Program-made: the position numbers and the translations under genes | Shown here: one piece after another, positions 1 to 12,500 of the stretch | How the letters are laid out: each line of letters starts with the position of its first letter | Position numbering within the stretch: the first letter of the stretch is position 1 | The notes under the pieces: generated by a model | What the model saw: only the letters and a program-made list of their open reading frames with translations | Told to the model about the DNA's origin: nothing | The model's database searches: none | Source: Congeria kusceri | Lineage: Eukaryota; Mollusca; Bivalvia; Myida; Dreissenidae | Length of the DNA stretch: 64,000 bases | NCBI GenBank assembly: GCA_027627225.1 | Contig: CM051024.1 | Coordinates: forward strand, 48,580,547-48,644,546 | Reading direction: 5' to 3'

Positions 1-309
1 TTATAGTGGACCATCATAAAATAATGTGGGTTAATGAAATATTTTATGCACTGTATGTACCATAGCTTACATGTACCTAATCAAGTATTGCAGTAGCAAT
101 AGTACATACCAATCTACATATTTTCAAATCAATGACTGTAAAATTGCACGATATCACAGCTTTGCCTTCTGCCGAGATTCTTGATGCGTACACTAGTTTT
201 CTGTGCAACACGTCATGATAAGAAAACTGATAAACTATCGATATTTAGACAATTTTACAGAGGCGTACGCTGTTTCCAGCTCCCTCCGAATCTGCCTATG
301 AAGTGCCAT

Positions 310-430
310 GGCTTGTTTAAGTACCCTACCTGCTTGTGTGGGTGTGCTAATTATGTCGACCGACATTATGACATTGAAATATGTGTCAAAGCCACCAGAA
401 TATTTGGCTTGTTTAAGTACCCTACCTGCT
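310..430 (-). repeat. Direct duplication of exon 3 donor region
   Basis: The sequence AGCAGGTAGGGTACTTAAAC, together with the following AAGCC, occurs on the minus strand at the exon 3 donor (about 406-430) and again near 310-333. Both copies hold the AG|GTAGGG donor. Reading past the proximal donor meets TAG at once, so use of the distal donor would truncate the protein. Confidence 0.8.
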
Positions 431-528
431 TTTATCTGTGACGGAGTATACAAGTAGGAACCCCATGCCGGACCTCATGTACTGTTCTCGCATTGCACTG
501 AACTCTTCCTGTCCTGCAGTGTCCAATA
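426..528 (-). CDS. RRAS2: Ras-like GTPase exon 3 (switch II)
   Basis: This is a 103-nt exon. The acceptor TTTCTCTTTCAG precedes position 528 and the donor GTAGGG begins at 425. It encodes [21 protein letters not shown] and on to VTDKS. All switch II residues are intact, including Q73. It ends in phase 2 (AG), so the next exon should complete a serine or arginine. Three decayed copies of its 5' two thirds lie immediately upstream on the same strand. Confidence 0.93.
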
Positions 529-3500
529 CTGAAAGAGAAAATGTAATATGTAATATAAAACATAAGGGATGAAATATAACTAAAACCAAAACTAATTCAT
601 TCCCGACCTCACATACTGTTCTTGCATTGCGCTGAACTCTTTTTGTTCCGCAGTTCCAAAAACTGAAAATGCAATGGAATAAAAATATGAACTAAAAGCA
701 CCCCACGCCAGATTTAGTGTACTGTTTGTGCATTTCACTACACTCTTATTATTGGGTAGTGCCCAATACTGAAATTGAAATGGAAGAAAAGTAAAACTGA
801 AGGTCCCCATGCTGGACCTCATTTACTGTTTTCACATGGCCTTGAATGCTGTTTGTGATGCAGTATCACTGAAACAGAAATGGTACCAAACTTAAAGTAA
901 TAACCACATGTTTGAAATCAGTGTGTTGTACATTTTTATCAAATTCACCAGGACACTCTCCCACGAGGACATAGGTCCCAGAAGAGTTGAGTTACTGGGG
1001 GGGGGGGGGCGCCCATTTCAGAAGTCACCCTGGGCCAGTAAGCATCTCATACAAACGACAAGTTTGTAGGTAAGGTTGTGGGGAGTCAGTGACCACTGGA
1101 GTTTGAAGCCAGTGCGTTACTGCTAGACCACAGATCTGCTACACTATTGGCATAATTTTTTCACCATATTTCATTGGATGATTTAAGTATGTCACAAGTC
1201 TAAAAAAAAAAACTTCCAACCAGATTGTAACGTCTCACAGTGGAAATTGTCTAGACTGCTGAAAAATGACAACAAATAGGTAATCTTATTTATATACTAC
1301 ATCGCAGTAATATATCATTTGTATCACTTTCAACCCAAGGGCTTCCAAAACCGTCTATATCTGCAAACCAGGCATTCAGAGACATACAAACACACGGAAA
1401 AAATTGTACAAGACGTAATACAGCTTCTGTCATTTCCAAAGGCATCACTATCTTTTGTCGAATTGTTGGTTGAGATCTGTCATGATGGACTTGAATGAAT
1501 TCCAAACAGCTTTTAAATCAGCAAGAATGTCAAAACAAAGAGAGTCAATTTAAAGTAAATTAATATTAAGCAGCTCCAATAACATAAAGAAACAAATGCT
1601 CAGTTGAAAATGAAGTTCTTTAAATGTATTAACCTAGGTGTGAACAAATAAATGTCCTTGTGATGCATATTTGTTTTCAGTTAACTGTTAAATTATTTAA
1701 TACAAATGTGTTAACTACCAAGTTGGGACCAAATCTGTATTGAATATATTCTGACATACAGTAATACTGATAGTTTGGGAGGGAGTTGGATGTAAACTTT
1801 AGAGCCTCTGAGGTAAGAGAAAAGAGTTGACTGTCTATTATATGAGGCACGTCATAGGAAAACCGGGCTTTATGCGTGTGCGTAAAGTGCTGTCCCGGAT
1901 TAGCCTGTGCAGTCCTCACAGGCTAATCCAGGATTGCACTCCGCTTTTATGGTATTTTCTGTTTCAAGGAAGTCTCTTCCAAACATAAAGCAACTGTAGG
2001 CGGAAGGTGACGTCCTGAATTAGCCTGTGCGGACTGCACAAGTTAATCCGGGACGACACTTTACGCACATGCATTAAGCCCGGTTTTCCTGCGACACGCC
2101 TCATATCTATGCTGCTACCAAATTGACCTGATCGCACATCATGATTTAAGTCTGATCACATTCAAAGTGTGAAATTTTCACTTCTAATAGCAAGCCACAT
2201 TCACATATAACACATCAGCAAAAAGTATGTACAAATACTGAAATAGATATGATTTAACAATGACAATAAAATGAATGAAATATAATGCTCTACTTTAACA
2301 ACTATTTTATAAGTAATATGAATCTTAACATCTTCCAGTGTTACTTATATAAATAATGCAGAAATCAAATTTTGGTATCAAGATCAACAATTTAATTCAA
2401 TACAACCAGATTGCAACTTAACTTAAGCTTACAATGAATATGATATAACGCTCTACTTTAAGAACTATTTTATAAGTAATATAAATCTTTCTTAACATTT
2501 TTCAATGCTACTTACATACATAACGCAGAATTCAAATTGTAGTATCAATGTCAACAATTCCATACAATACAAACAGATTGGACGCATTACTCTATTGCCA
2601 TTACCCTAATGTGCTAACTTTTTAATCAGATGCCTCAAGTTTAAGGCCAATCACCACCACTTTTTCAATCTTTTGTTTCTTTTCCATGCTGAACCAAGAG
2701 AAAATTTAAACAATTCTATGTAACGGTAGATGTATGCCTGCTTCAACATTAGTGCATATTTATGAAAATATAAGAAAAACTTTGAAATATGACTTTTTTT
2801 TTAAATCAAACAATCTCTTTGATATAGACACCGCCACTGACACCAGAAGAGTCTGATTATCTCGATGCTGAACCCCCCCCAAACCCCCACCCCCACCCCC
2901 TCCACCCACCCTACAAGAATTTAAACACATAACAATTCTAAAAATATTTTATAACAAGTTTGACCAGAATTAACCCAAACAAATGTCTTGTTAATTTGTC
3001 TGATTGATTCCTGAATCCACATCTTATATAAAAGCATGCATAACTAACACGAATGTTTGCAAGGCAGCATTACATAGGGAAAAAGAGATCTAACTACAGT
3101 GTTACTGTATGTAAATACAGTAAACTCCGCTTGTAACAATATTTAGCGGATTATAGAATTCATATCGCTATATCCGAATATCGTCCGTTAATAGGCAACT
3201 AAGAGCATGGACATAACCGCATGTAAGAGAGACGTTTTACATTCATACATTTAATGTAGAACTATGAATAACGAAAGAAATTTAAGAAATGCAATCAACG
3301 TATGACAATGTAATAAATATTCAGGATTATTAATTTATCAGTGATCACTACAATTATTTCTTTTTCATCATTTTCATGGCATTTGTACACGTATATAACA
3401 ATCATGCACTAAATACTGCCAAAACTACCAATGGTCTGGGCTGAATCTTAATACACAACTTTTCTCCGAAAAGACTATTGAGCCAATATAGCGACAGTCA

Positions 3501-6500
3501 CACCCAGCCCATTGAGCCAATATAGCGACAGTCACACCCAGCCCATTGAGCCAATATAGCGACAGTCACACCCAGCCCAATTTTAATTGATTACCAATTT
3601 ACCACAACGCTGATTATTTAATCAAGCCAACCGTATAATTGTTGACCTGAATTCATGTTTTTCACACCTAATACAGACTCCAAATATCGTAACAAAAGAG
3701 GGAATAATTGCAACTGGGTCATGAATGTAACATCGTTATAACCGAAACTTCGTTACATGCGATATCGTTACAAGCGATGTTATATCTATTGATCCGGCTG
3801 CGATCTTGGACTCAGCTTCCTTATATGCAATATATCGCTATAAGCGATATCGTTACAAGTGGAGTTTACTCTATTCACATATTTATTCATATCACCATAT
3901 CCAAGGAATGTCTAATACAGTCCAACTTAGCATGTTAAGTGTCAATAAACTCTTTGATACTTGAATGTCAACAACATTTTTGCACTGGTATGAAAATGCC
4001 AGCCAGATAACCTTTGAATAAAAATATCTCGGGATTTGAATACTGGTGACTGGTCAAACACAAATGTATCAAATGTAAGTTGTTATTTTAACAGTCAAAT
4101 AAACCATAAATTCTTGAATATTTCATGGTTATTAATGAAAATATTTATACAGCAAAATGAATGAAAAAATATATGACACAGTTATTTGGAAATATTTTTG
4201 TCTCCAACTTTGTAATTTATAATCTGTATTTTTTAATAGTCTGATCTGTACATACAGTACAAGTCACGCAAAAACAAACATATTTCGCGATTTGAAGAGT
4301 TTAGGTGACTGATTCATTGGCAAGTCGATTGCAGAGTGATTACCCCATGTCACTAAGCATCAGCTATCAGTTATACCGCATGTGGAGTCATTCAGCATGA
4401 TTTCGAGGCGGTATCTGCTACCATTCCGCGTAGTTCTGCGTGATTACTGGCATAGAATATTCTGATTTCGCAATAGCGAGTAAAATATTTGTTTTGCTTG
4501 AGCCGTACTGTATATGAGGCGTGTCATAGGAAAACCTGGCTTAATACATGTGTATAAAGTGTCGTCCCGGATTAGCCTGTGCAATCCAGGACGACATTTT
4601 CCGCTTTTATGGTATTTTCTGTTTCAAGGAAGTCTCTTCTAAACATAAATCCACTGTATGCGGAAAGTGTCGCCATGGATAAGCCTGTGTGGACTGCACA
4701 GGCTAATCTGGGACGACACTTTATGCATATGCATTAAGCCAGGTTTTCTTACAACACGCCTCAAATATTTCAGTACATAACCCGTATCAGTCACTTGCAG
4801 ATTATATTCCATGTTTTTAGCAATATGTACATACCCCATATATTCCCTAATAATTGACCCCGGGGGGCCTTACATTTTCCCAAGGGGGCGTTTAATACGA
4901 GTCCAGTTCTTGGCATTCTGTCATATAAACCTGTAAACCTGTCAAAGGGTTCAGTTCTTGACATTCTGTCATATAAACCTATAAACGTGAAAAAGGGTTC
5001 AGTTCTTGACATTCTGTCATATAAATCTATAGGGAAAGATCTTGGACTAACAAGAGCTGTCGGAAGAGCTGTTCTTGTGCTTGTCAGAGTTACTGGCATT
5101 TTTTGTCTAAAACAAAAAATATGGAAATTCCACGAAAACCAAATTTTTCAAACAATATGCAATAAAATCAGCAAATCAATAAAATGTTTAGTAATGGTGA
5201 ACTTGACCATGACCCCACCAACCCCATATGCAATCCCAAGCGAGGTCTCGATATAAGGTATTTATGTATTAAGTTTCATTAAAAGTCTCAATGTCCTCTC
5301 AAGCTATTGAGCGTAAACTGGTTGTCTGTTTTTTTAAACGGTGACCTTGACCCCACACACCCCATATGTAATCCCAAGCAAGGTCTAGATATAAGATATC
5401 ATTGTATGAAGTTTCATTTTTTAATTTTAGCAACGGTGACCTCAACTTGACACCTACCACCCCATATGCAATCTTAAGTAAGGTCGAGATATAAGGTATC
5501 TATTAAGTTTCATTAATATATCTCAATGATTTGTCAAGTTATTGTGCGGAAACTGTTTTTCTATTTTTAGTAACAGTGACATTTGCCTTCACCCCACCCA
5601 CCCCATATGCAATCCCAAGCGAGGTCTTGATATAAGGTATCTATGTATAAAGTTTCATTCAAGTATCTAAATGCGTTCTCAAGTTATTGAGCGGAAACCA
5701 TTTTTCTATTTTAGTAACAGTGACCTTGATGTTGACCCTATACGCAATCCTAAGACAGGTCTCGATATAAGGTATGTATGTATTAAGATTCATTAACATA
5801 TCTCAATGCGTTCTCACGTTATTGAGCGGAAACTGTTTTTCTATTTTTAGTAACAGTGACCTTGACCCCAACCACCCCATATGCAATCCAAAGTGAGGTC
5901 TTGATATAAGGTATCTATGTATTAAGTTTTATTAAAATATCTCAATACATTCTCAAGTTATTGAGCGGAAACCGTTTTTCTATTTTTATTAACAGTGACC
6001 TTGACCTTGACCCCACCCACCAAATATGCAATCCCAAGCAAGGTCTCGCTTTAAGGTATCTATGTTTGAAGTTTCATTACAATAGCTTAATCTGTTTTTG
6101 AGTTAAAGAGCAGAAACGAAAAGTTAAAAAACTAGCTTACCAAAAAACTTTAACCTGTAGCTTATATGTAACATTTCTAAGTGTAAAAAGGCCCATAATT
6201 TGGACAAATTTCATACTAGAGTTACCAAACTTGGCCTATAGGTTCATTTTAATGTGGGGAATAAATGGTTTAAGTTTGAATGAAATCTCTCAAGCCATTC
6301 CGGAGAAACTAGATTACCGCAAAAGCTTTAACCTAGCACAAATGCCGACGCAGACGCCGACACCGACGCCAGGGCGAATAGAATAGCTTGCCTTTTTTCG
6401 AAAAGTCGAGCTAAAAAAGGTATAGAGTGCTACTCAAAAGGAGCAGGGGGGAAAGCTGGACCAATTTGTTGACATTTTCTAATAAATTGCTAAATCCAAG

Positions 6501-9500
6501 GAGTTTGTCACTTAAAGGCCTCTAATTAAGGTTTGTAAACATAGTCCATTCATTTCTCATGGAATATTTGCAAAACATATATTGAAATTCAAAAGATATT
6601 TAACATTCCTATAGTGTCCAGCCCAGAGGTGCAGCAAGTGGATACTCAAAAGGAGCAAGGTGCAGCACCCTGCTATTTTGCTCTGGATCTCTCCCTAAAT
6701 CTATAAACCAGTAACAGGAAAACATAACAATTTGACTTATTCTGCAAAGATTTACAAAAGAGATAAAATTGTTATGCATTTACATTAATTATTTATAGCA
6801 AAATGAGGGCATTAATCAAACTGGAAGGTTTGAGTATTATTAAATATAGGGGAGGGGCATTAATTAGGGTGGGGGCGTTTATTATGGAATATACATTATA
6901 CATGCATGTTTCCTATTGTTTCCAGTCTCCGCGAAGGCCCGTCGGAACCCGGACATTGCCGATAAAAAACCATGAGGTCCGGGAAAAACTGTCCGAATAC
7001 TGGTCCTCGTATCCTGGTGAAAATTTTGATCATAAATATTTAACGACATCGATTGCTGCACGTTATGTTTAGAAAATTACGTCACTCTCTGAATCTCATT
7101 TCGTTTTTGGTTTTAGTTCGACTGGTTCCATCTTGCATTTTATTTCGTTGAATTTAAACATGTTTGTGTTTCAATAAGATGACGTCACAAGTCTCGCGAG
7201 AGAATTGGTTCCCCACTACAATGTTGTTGTCTTATATTTCCAGTTGAAGTTTAACATTAATTGTGAAAATTTGTGTATAAAATATATTGTTGAAGACGTT
7301 GAAGGGACTTTGGCAAATACAAATGAATTCATATATATCTTCCAAAATTAACATGCTGATAGTAGTAGCTTTAGTTAATAAAGCACTCTCAAGTGTATAT
7401 TGTTTTAGTTTTCTTCAAAGATATTGTTCTTATCATACTAAAATTTTTCTTGCAAAAATATAAGTGGCCAGTAATAGTTTGTCCGGGCCAGTACTATCTG
7501 GGGCTTTACCAGGCCTCGTGGCCAGTAATAAATTTATGACTTTCGCGGAGACTGGTTTCCCACAACTTGAACCACTATGCAGCAGCTCCTGACCTTGAAC
7601 TTTGAAGTGTTATCTTGACCTCTGACTTTTGACCTTAAAACATTGTCAACATTATTATCTTATTACCACAAGGACCTCAGTGGTAAATACAGCAAGGGAT
7701 GTGCCCACTTATGTGCTCTCCACTTTAAAAATTCTTAATTACACGTTTGTCTATGTGTTACGGAAGATCAAATTCTAATTACTGGTAATGCTCATCACCA
7801 CTAGTCCCAGGCAAACATTCAATTCATTTAATATGAACAATATAAACGAGGCATGTCGTGGGAACTGGGCTTAATGCCTATGCGTAAAGTGTCGTCCCGG
7901 ATTAGCCTGTGCAGACTGGACAACACTTTCCGATTTTATGGCATTTTTGTTTCAAAGAAGTCTCTTCTAAACATAAATCTACTATAGGCAGAAAGTGTTG
8001 TCCTGGATTATTCTGTGCAGACTGCACACGCTAATCCGGGACGACACTTTATGCACCTGCATTAAGCACGGATTTCTCATGACATGCCTCAAATGTATAT
8101 AGAACTGCACAGACACAGACCATTATAAAACATCTTAAATAATTAAAACATTCATATCTAACGATAAGTAATAATGCCCCTCATAGGGCTTGTATGCAAT
8201 AGGAACCAATTTTATTTTTATATGGACATACTTTGCATAAGGCTAACTGTTACATAAGGCTTGTACTCCGTAGCACCAAAATATGATTGAACATTGGTGT
8301 ACAGTTACACACTACTAACTCTGAAGTGGACTATGAATCCTAAACCTCCTTTGCCTAAGAAGTAATAGTTTAGCAGACGTCTCAGCATCTCTAAATAACA
8401 AACAAGACAAAGTGGAGTGACTCAGGGACTGCAATGACTAACACACCACCTTAATAGTAGCCGATGACGGGGCTATTAATGGGTAGCATAACACAAGCAA
8501 GATTGTAACTCAGTACACATCAGGATGTTGGTAATATGGTCAACATGAATGAAGCGTTTTTATCAAATAATTGTCATGACAGAGCAATATTAGATAATTG
8601 TTCTAGCAAAGAGCATGACCATTATTAGGTTATTTTTCAAAGGTTGTATAAGATAGCCTTTATCGGTAATTGATGTCTTCCAGTGTGGTAAACATGATTC
8701 TACATTGCCTTTATCGGTAATTGATGTCTTCCAGTGTGGTAAACATGATTCTACATTGCCTTTATCGGTAATTGATGTCTTCCAGTGTGGTAAACATGAT
8801 TCTACATTGCCTTTATCGGTAATTGATGTCTTCCAGTGTGGTAAACATGATTCTACATTGCCTTTATCGGTAATTGATGTCTTCCAGTGTGGTAAACATG
8901 ATTCTACATTGCCTTTATCGGTAATTGATGTCTTCCAGTGTGGTAAACATGATTCTACATTGTTAAAAGTCAAAACTTATTAAAGGTGATTTTTATTACA
9001 CATCGATTAACGATTGGCACTAATGCATGATTATCTGGTCATAAAAGCAAAATGTTAACCATTTATAATTTAGAATGAGAATTAAAAGGGTTAAAAGGTG
9101 TAATAATGTTTACCTAAATATGTTACATATAAATATTTAAAATGTTACACATGTGCCAATCATACATTGTCTCTAAGAAATTTGAATTACTAGCCAAAAA
9201 ATTATTTTGCAAAGATACTTGACATTAACATCTGAATGTGTAAAAATATGCTTTATTGTCAAATATTGCACGAAATTTTAGTAGCCAATTAGAAATTTTA
9301 GTAGCCAGTTAGAAATTTTAGTAGCCAATTAGAAATTTTAGTAGCCAATGGCAATTTCAGATACTGGTAGCGCTAACATAGAATTTAATCTAAGGAATAT
9401 CTACTGTATTCATATAACTTTGTATACATAGAAATAAGATGAAGAAAGTGGCCTTTTTATTCCATTAAATATCCCACAAGTGAACATCAAAGAAAGTGGC

Positions 9501-12500
9501 CTCTTTATTCCATTAAATATCCCACAAGTGAACATCAAAGAAAGTGGCCTCTTTATTCCATTAAATATCCCACAAGTGATCATGAAATAAAGTGGCCTCT
9601 TTATTCCATTAAATACCCCACAAGTAATCATCAAAGAAAGTGGCCTCTTTATTCCATTAAATATCCCACAAGTGATCATCAAAGAAAGTGGCCTCTTTAT
9701 TCCATTAAATATCCCACAAGTGATCATCAAAGAAAGTGGCCTCTTTATTCCATTAAATATGCCACAAGTGATCATCACAGAAAGTGGCCTCTTTATTCCA
9801 TTAAATATCAAGCCTATGAATGGATATGGACACTGTGACAATGAACTTTTTTTATTATATGCTTTTCTGTGAAATATCGAATTTTATTGGTGAAATAAAA
9901 TTTTATATTTTCACTGTTGGAGCAGTGAAAATATAAGATTTTATATTTTCACTGCAGTGAAAATATAACATAAAACTGGCTATATTTCCTTAAATAGCAT
10001 CGATCTATAAGTAGTGGTTTACAACCCTTGGCAAATTTATATACATGTACGGTATGTACATGCATGTTTTTACGTAAAATTATAAAATTTAACAAAATTA
10101 TAATTAAGCGACAACGACAAATAAAATACTTTTTCCCGACCATGCTAACCAGTGACAGTTTTGGAATCATTTATGACGTCATTTTTACGTCAGAATACAC
10201 GAACTTGTGACGTTTATGCTTATCTCACGCAATTTTATTTATTTTTGTTGTCCAAAAGCATAAAATAAAAAGAAAATTTGTTAATTTCGGTGTAAGATAG
10301 TATTTTATTTCACTCGTGATCATAGAAAATATATATTTTCACTCGTGGCTGTGCGTGAAATTATTATTTTCTATCAACACTCGTGAAATAAAATACGATC
10401 TTACACCAAAATCAACAAATATCCTCTATATCTCTATAGGCAATATGCATAGAAATGTTAAGTTCTTCAACTAACATTTTGTATGGCTTCGAGATCAGTC
10501 ACATTTGCCAAAACCAAAATATTTCTTTTGAAGAATGTGATATTTTGCAAATATCAGTGCATACATCAGAACAGCCTGGCTAAAAATTGTCTTATGCCAA
10601 ATATACCTTTCTTATTTGAAATCCTACAGACTTTGGGTATTTTTTAGGGTAATATGCCCTTCTTGAAGAAGTGTATTAAATATGCATTTAATGCGCATTA
10701 AAGGCTGTGGTATTGGCATCGTATTTTTTCTGCATTAAATGCGCATTAAATACAATTGAAAATGCAGAAAAATACATTTACTACAAAAAAAGTGTATTTT
10801 TGTCTGTATTTTTCTGGCATTTACACACCTTAGTGCATTTAAAGTGTATTTTTCTCCTTTTGTCTTCAATAAATCCACTTAAACTGTATATTTTTAGTGT
10901 ATTTTCTAGTGCTTTAATACACTTTTTTTGTAAAAAATGCATAAAAAGTACAGAAAAAATACAACTAGTGTACTAAAAGTGCATTTAACGCAGAAAAAAG
11001 ATGGTGCCAATATTGCAGCTAGTGTACTAAAAGTGCATTTAACGCAGAAAAAAGATGGTGCCAATATTGCAGCGTTTTATGCACTTCCTCGAGATGGGTG
11101 AAGAAAAAGTTGTAGCCAATCTGAATTTTCTAGAGCCAAATGTTCAAATTTGTAATTTGTCGAATGGCAGAGTGAGCCCTGCATACATACCACATGAAGT
11201 GTCAAATGGCGGAAAAATACTGTAATTCTATAGATTTTTTTACAGGTTAATATACACACATGAAAGGCCAAAAACCAACATTATATATTTTCAAAGTATA
11301 CACTCAACAAAAGTTATAACCAACCAAATGACTAATACATACGTTTAGTCTGTGGTGCGTTATAACTTTTGCGTTGTTTATGTAATATATAAATATGGTC
11401 TGGTGTGGTGTTGCATAGCATGACATGGCTGTTTCATTATATGGCATGGTACCGCAAAATATTATATGGCATGGTACCACCGCATGACATGGCTGTTTCA
11501 TTATATGGCATGGTACCGCAAAATATTATATGGCATGGTACCACCGCGTGACATGGCTGTTTCATTATATGGCATGGTACCGCAAAATATTATATGGCAT
11601 GGTACCACCGCCTGACATGGCTGTTTCATTATATGGCATGGTACCGCAAAAAATTATATGGCATGCTACCACCGCGTGACATGGCTGTTTCATTTTATGG
11701 CATGGTACCACCGCGTGACATGGCTGTTTCATTATATGGCATGGTACCGCAAAATATTATATGGCATGGTACCACCGTGTGACATGGCTGTTTCATTATA
11801 TGGCATGGTACCGCAAAATATTTTATGGCATGGTACCACCGCGTGACATGGCTGTTTCATTATATGGCATGGCACCGCAAAATATTATATGGCATGGTAC
11901 CACCGCCTGCCATGGCTGTTTCATTATATGTCATGGTACCGCAAAATATTATATGGCATGGTACCACCGCGTGACATGGCTGTTTCATTATATGGCATGG
12001 TACCGCAAAATATTATATGGCATGGTACCACCGCCTGACATGGCTGTTTCATTATATGGCATGGCACCGCAAAATGTTATATGGCATGGTACCACCGCCT
12101 GACATGGCTGTTTCATTATATGCCATGGTACCGCAAAATATTATATGGCATGGTACCACCGCATGACATGGCTGTTTCATTATATGGCATGGTACCGCAA
12201 AATATTATATGGCATGGTACCACCGCATGACATGGCTGTTTCATTTTTTATATGGCATGGTACCGCAAAATGTTATATGGCATGGTACCACCGCGTGACA
12301 TGGCTGTTTCATTATATGGCATGGTACCGCAAAATATTATATGGCATGGTACCACCGCGTGACATGGCTGTTTCATTATATGGCATGGTACCGCAAAATA
12401 TTATATGGCATGGTACCACCGCCTGACATGGCTGTTTCATTATATGGCATGGCACCGCAAAATATTATATGGCATGGTACCACCGCCTGACATGGCTGTT

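Noticed and set aside
6803..7072. 89-codon plus-strand frame
   Set aside because: It crosses the left end of the GTTTC-flanked MITE, and its sequence is transposon end plus intron.
8590..8983. Periodic reading frames on both strands over the 51-bp array
   Set aside because: They exist only because the repeat period is a multiple of three. No signal, splice or family support.
9410..9841. 143-codon minus-strand frame with 16-residue repeats
   Set aside because: A by-product of the 48-bp minisatellite.
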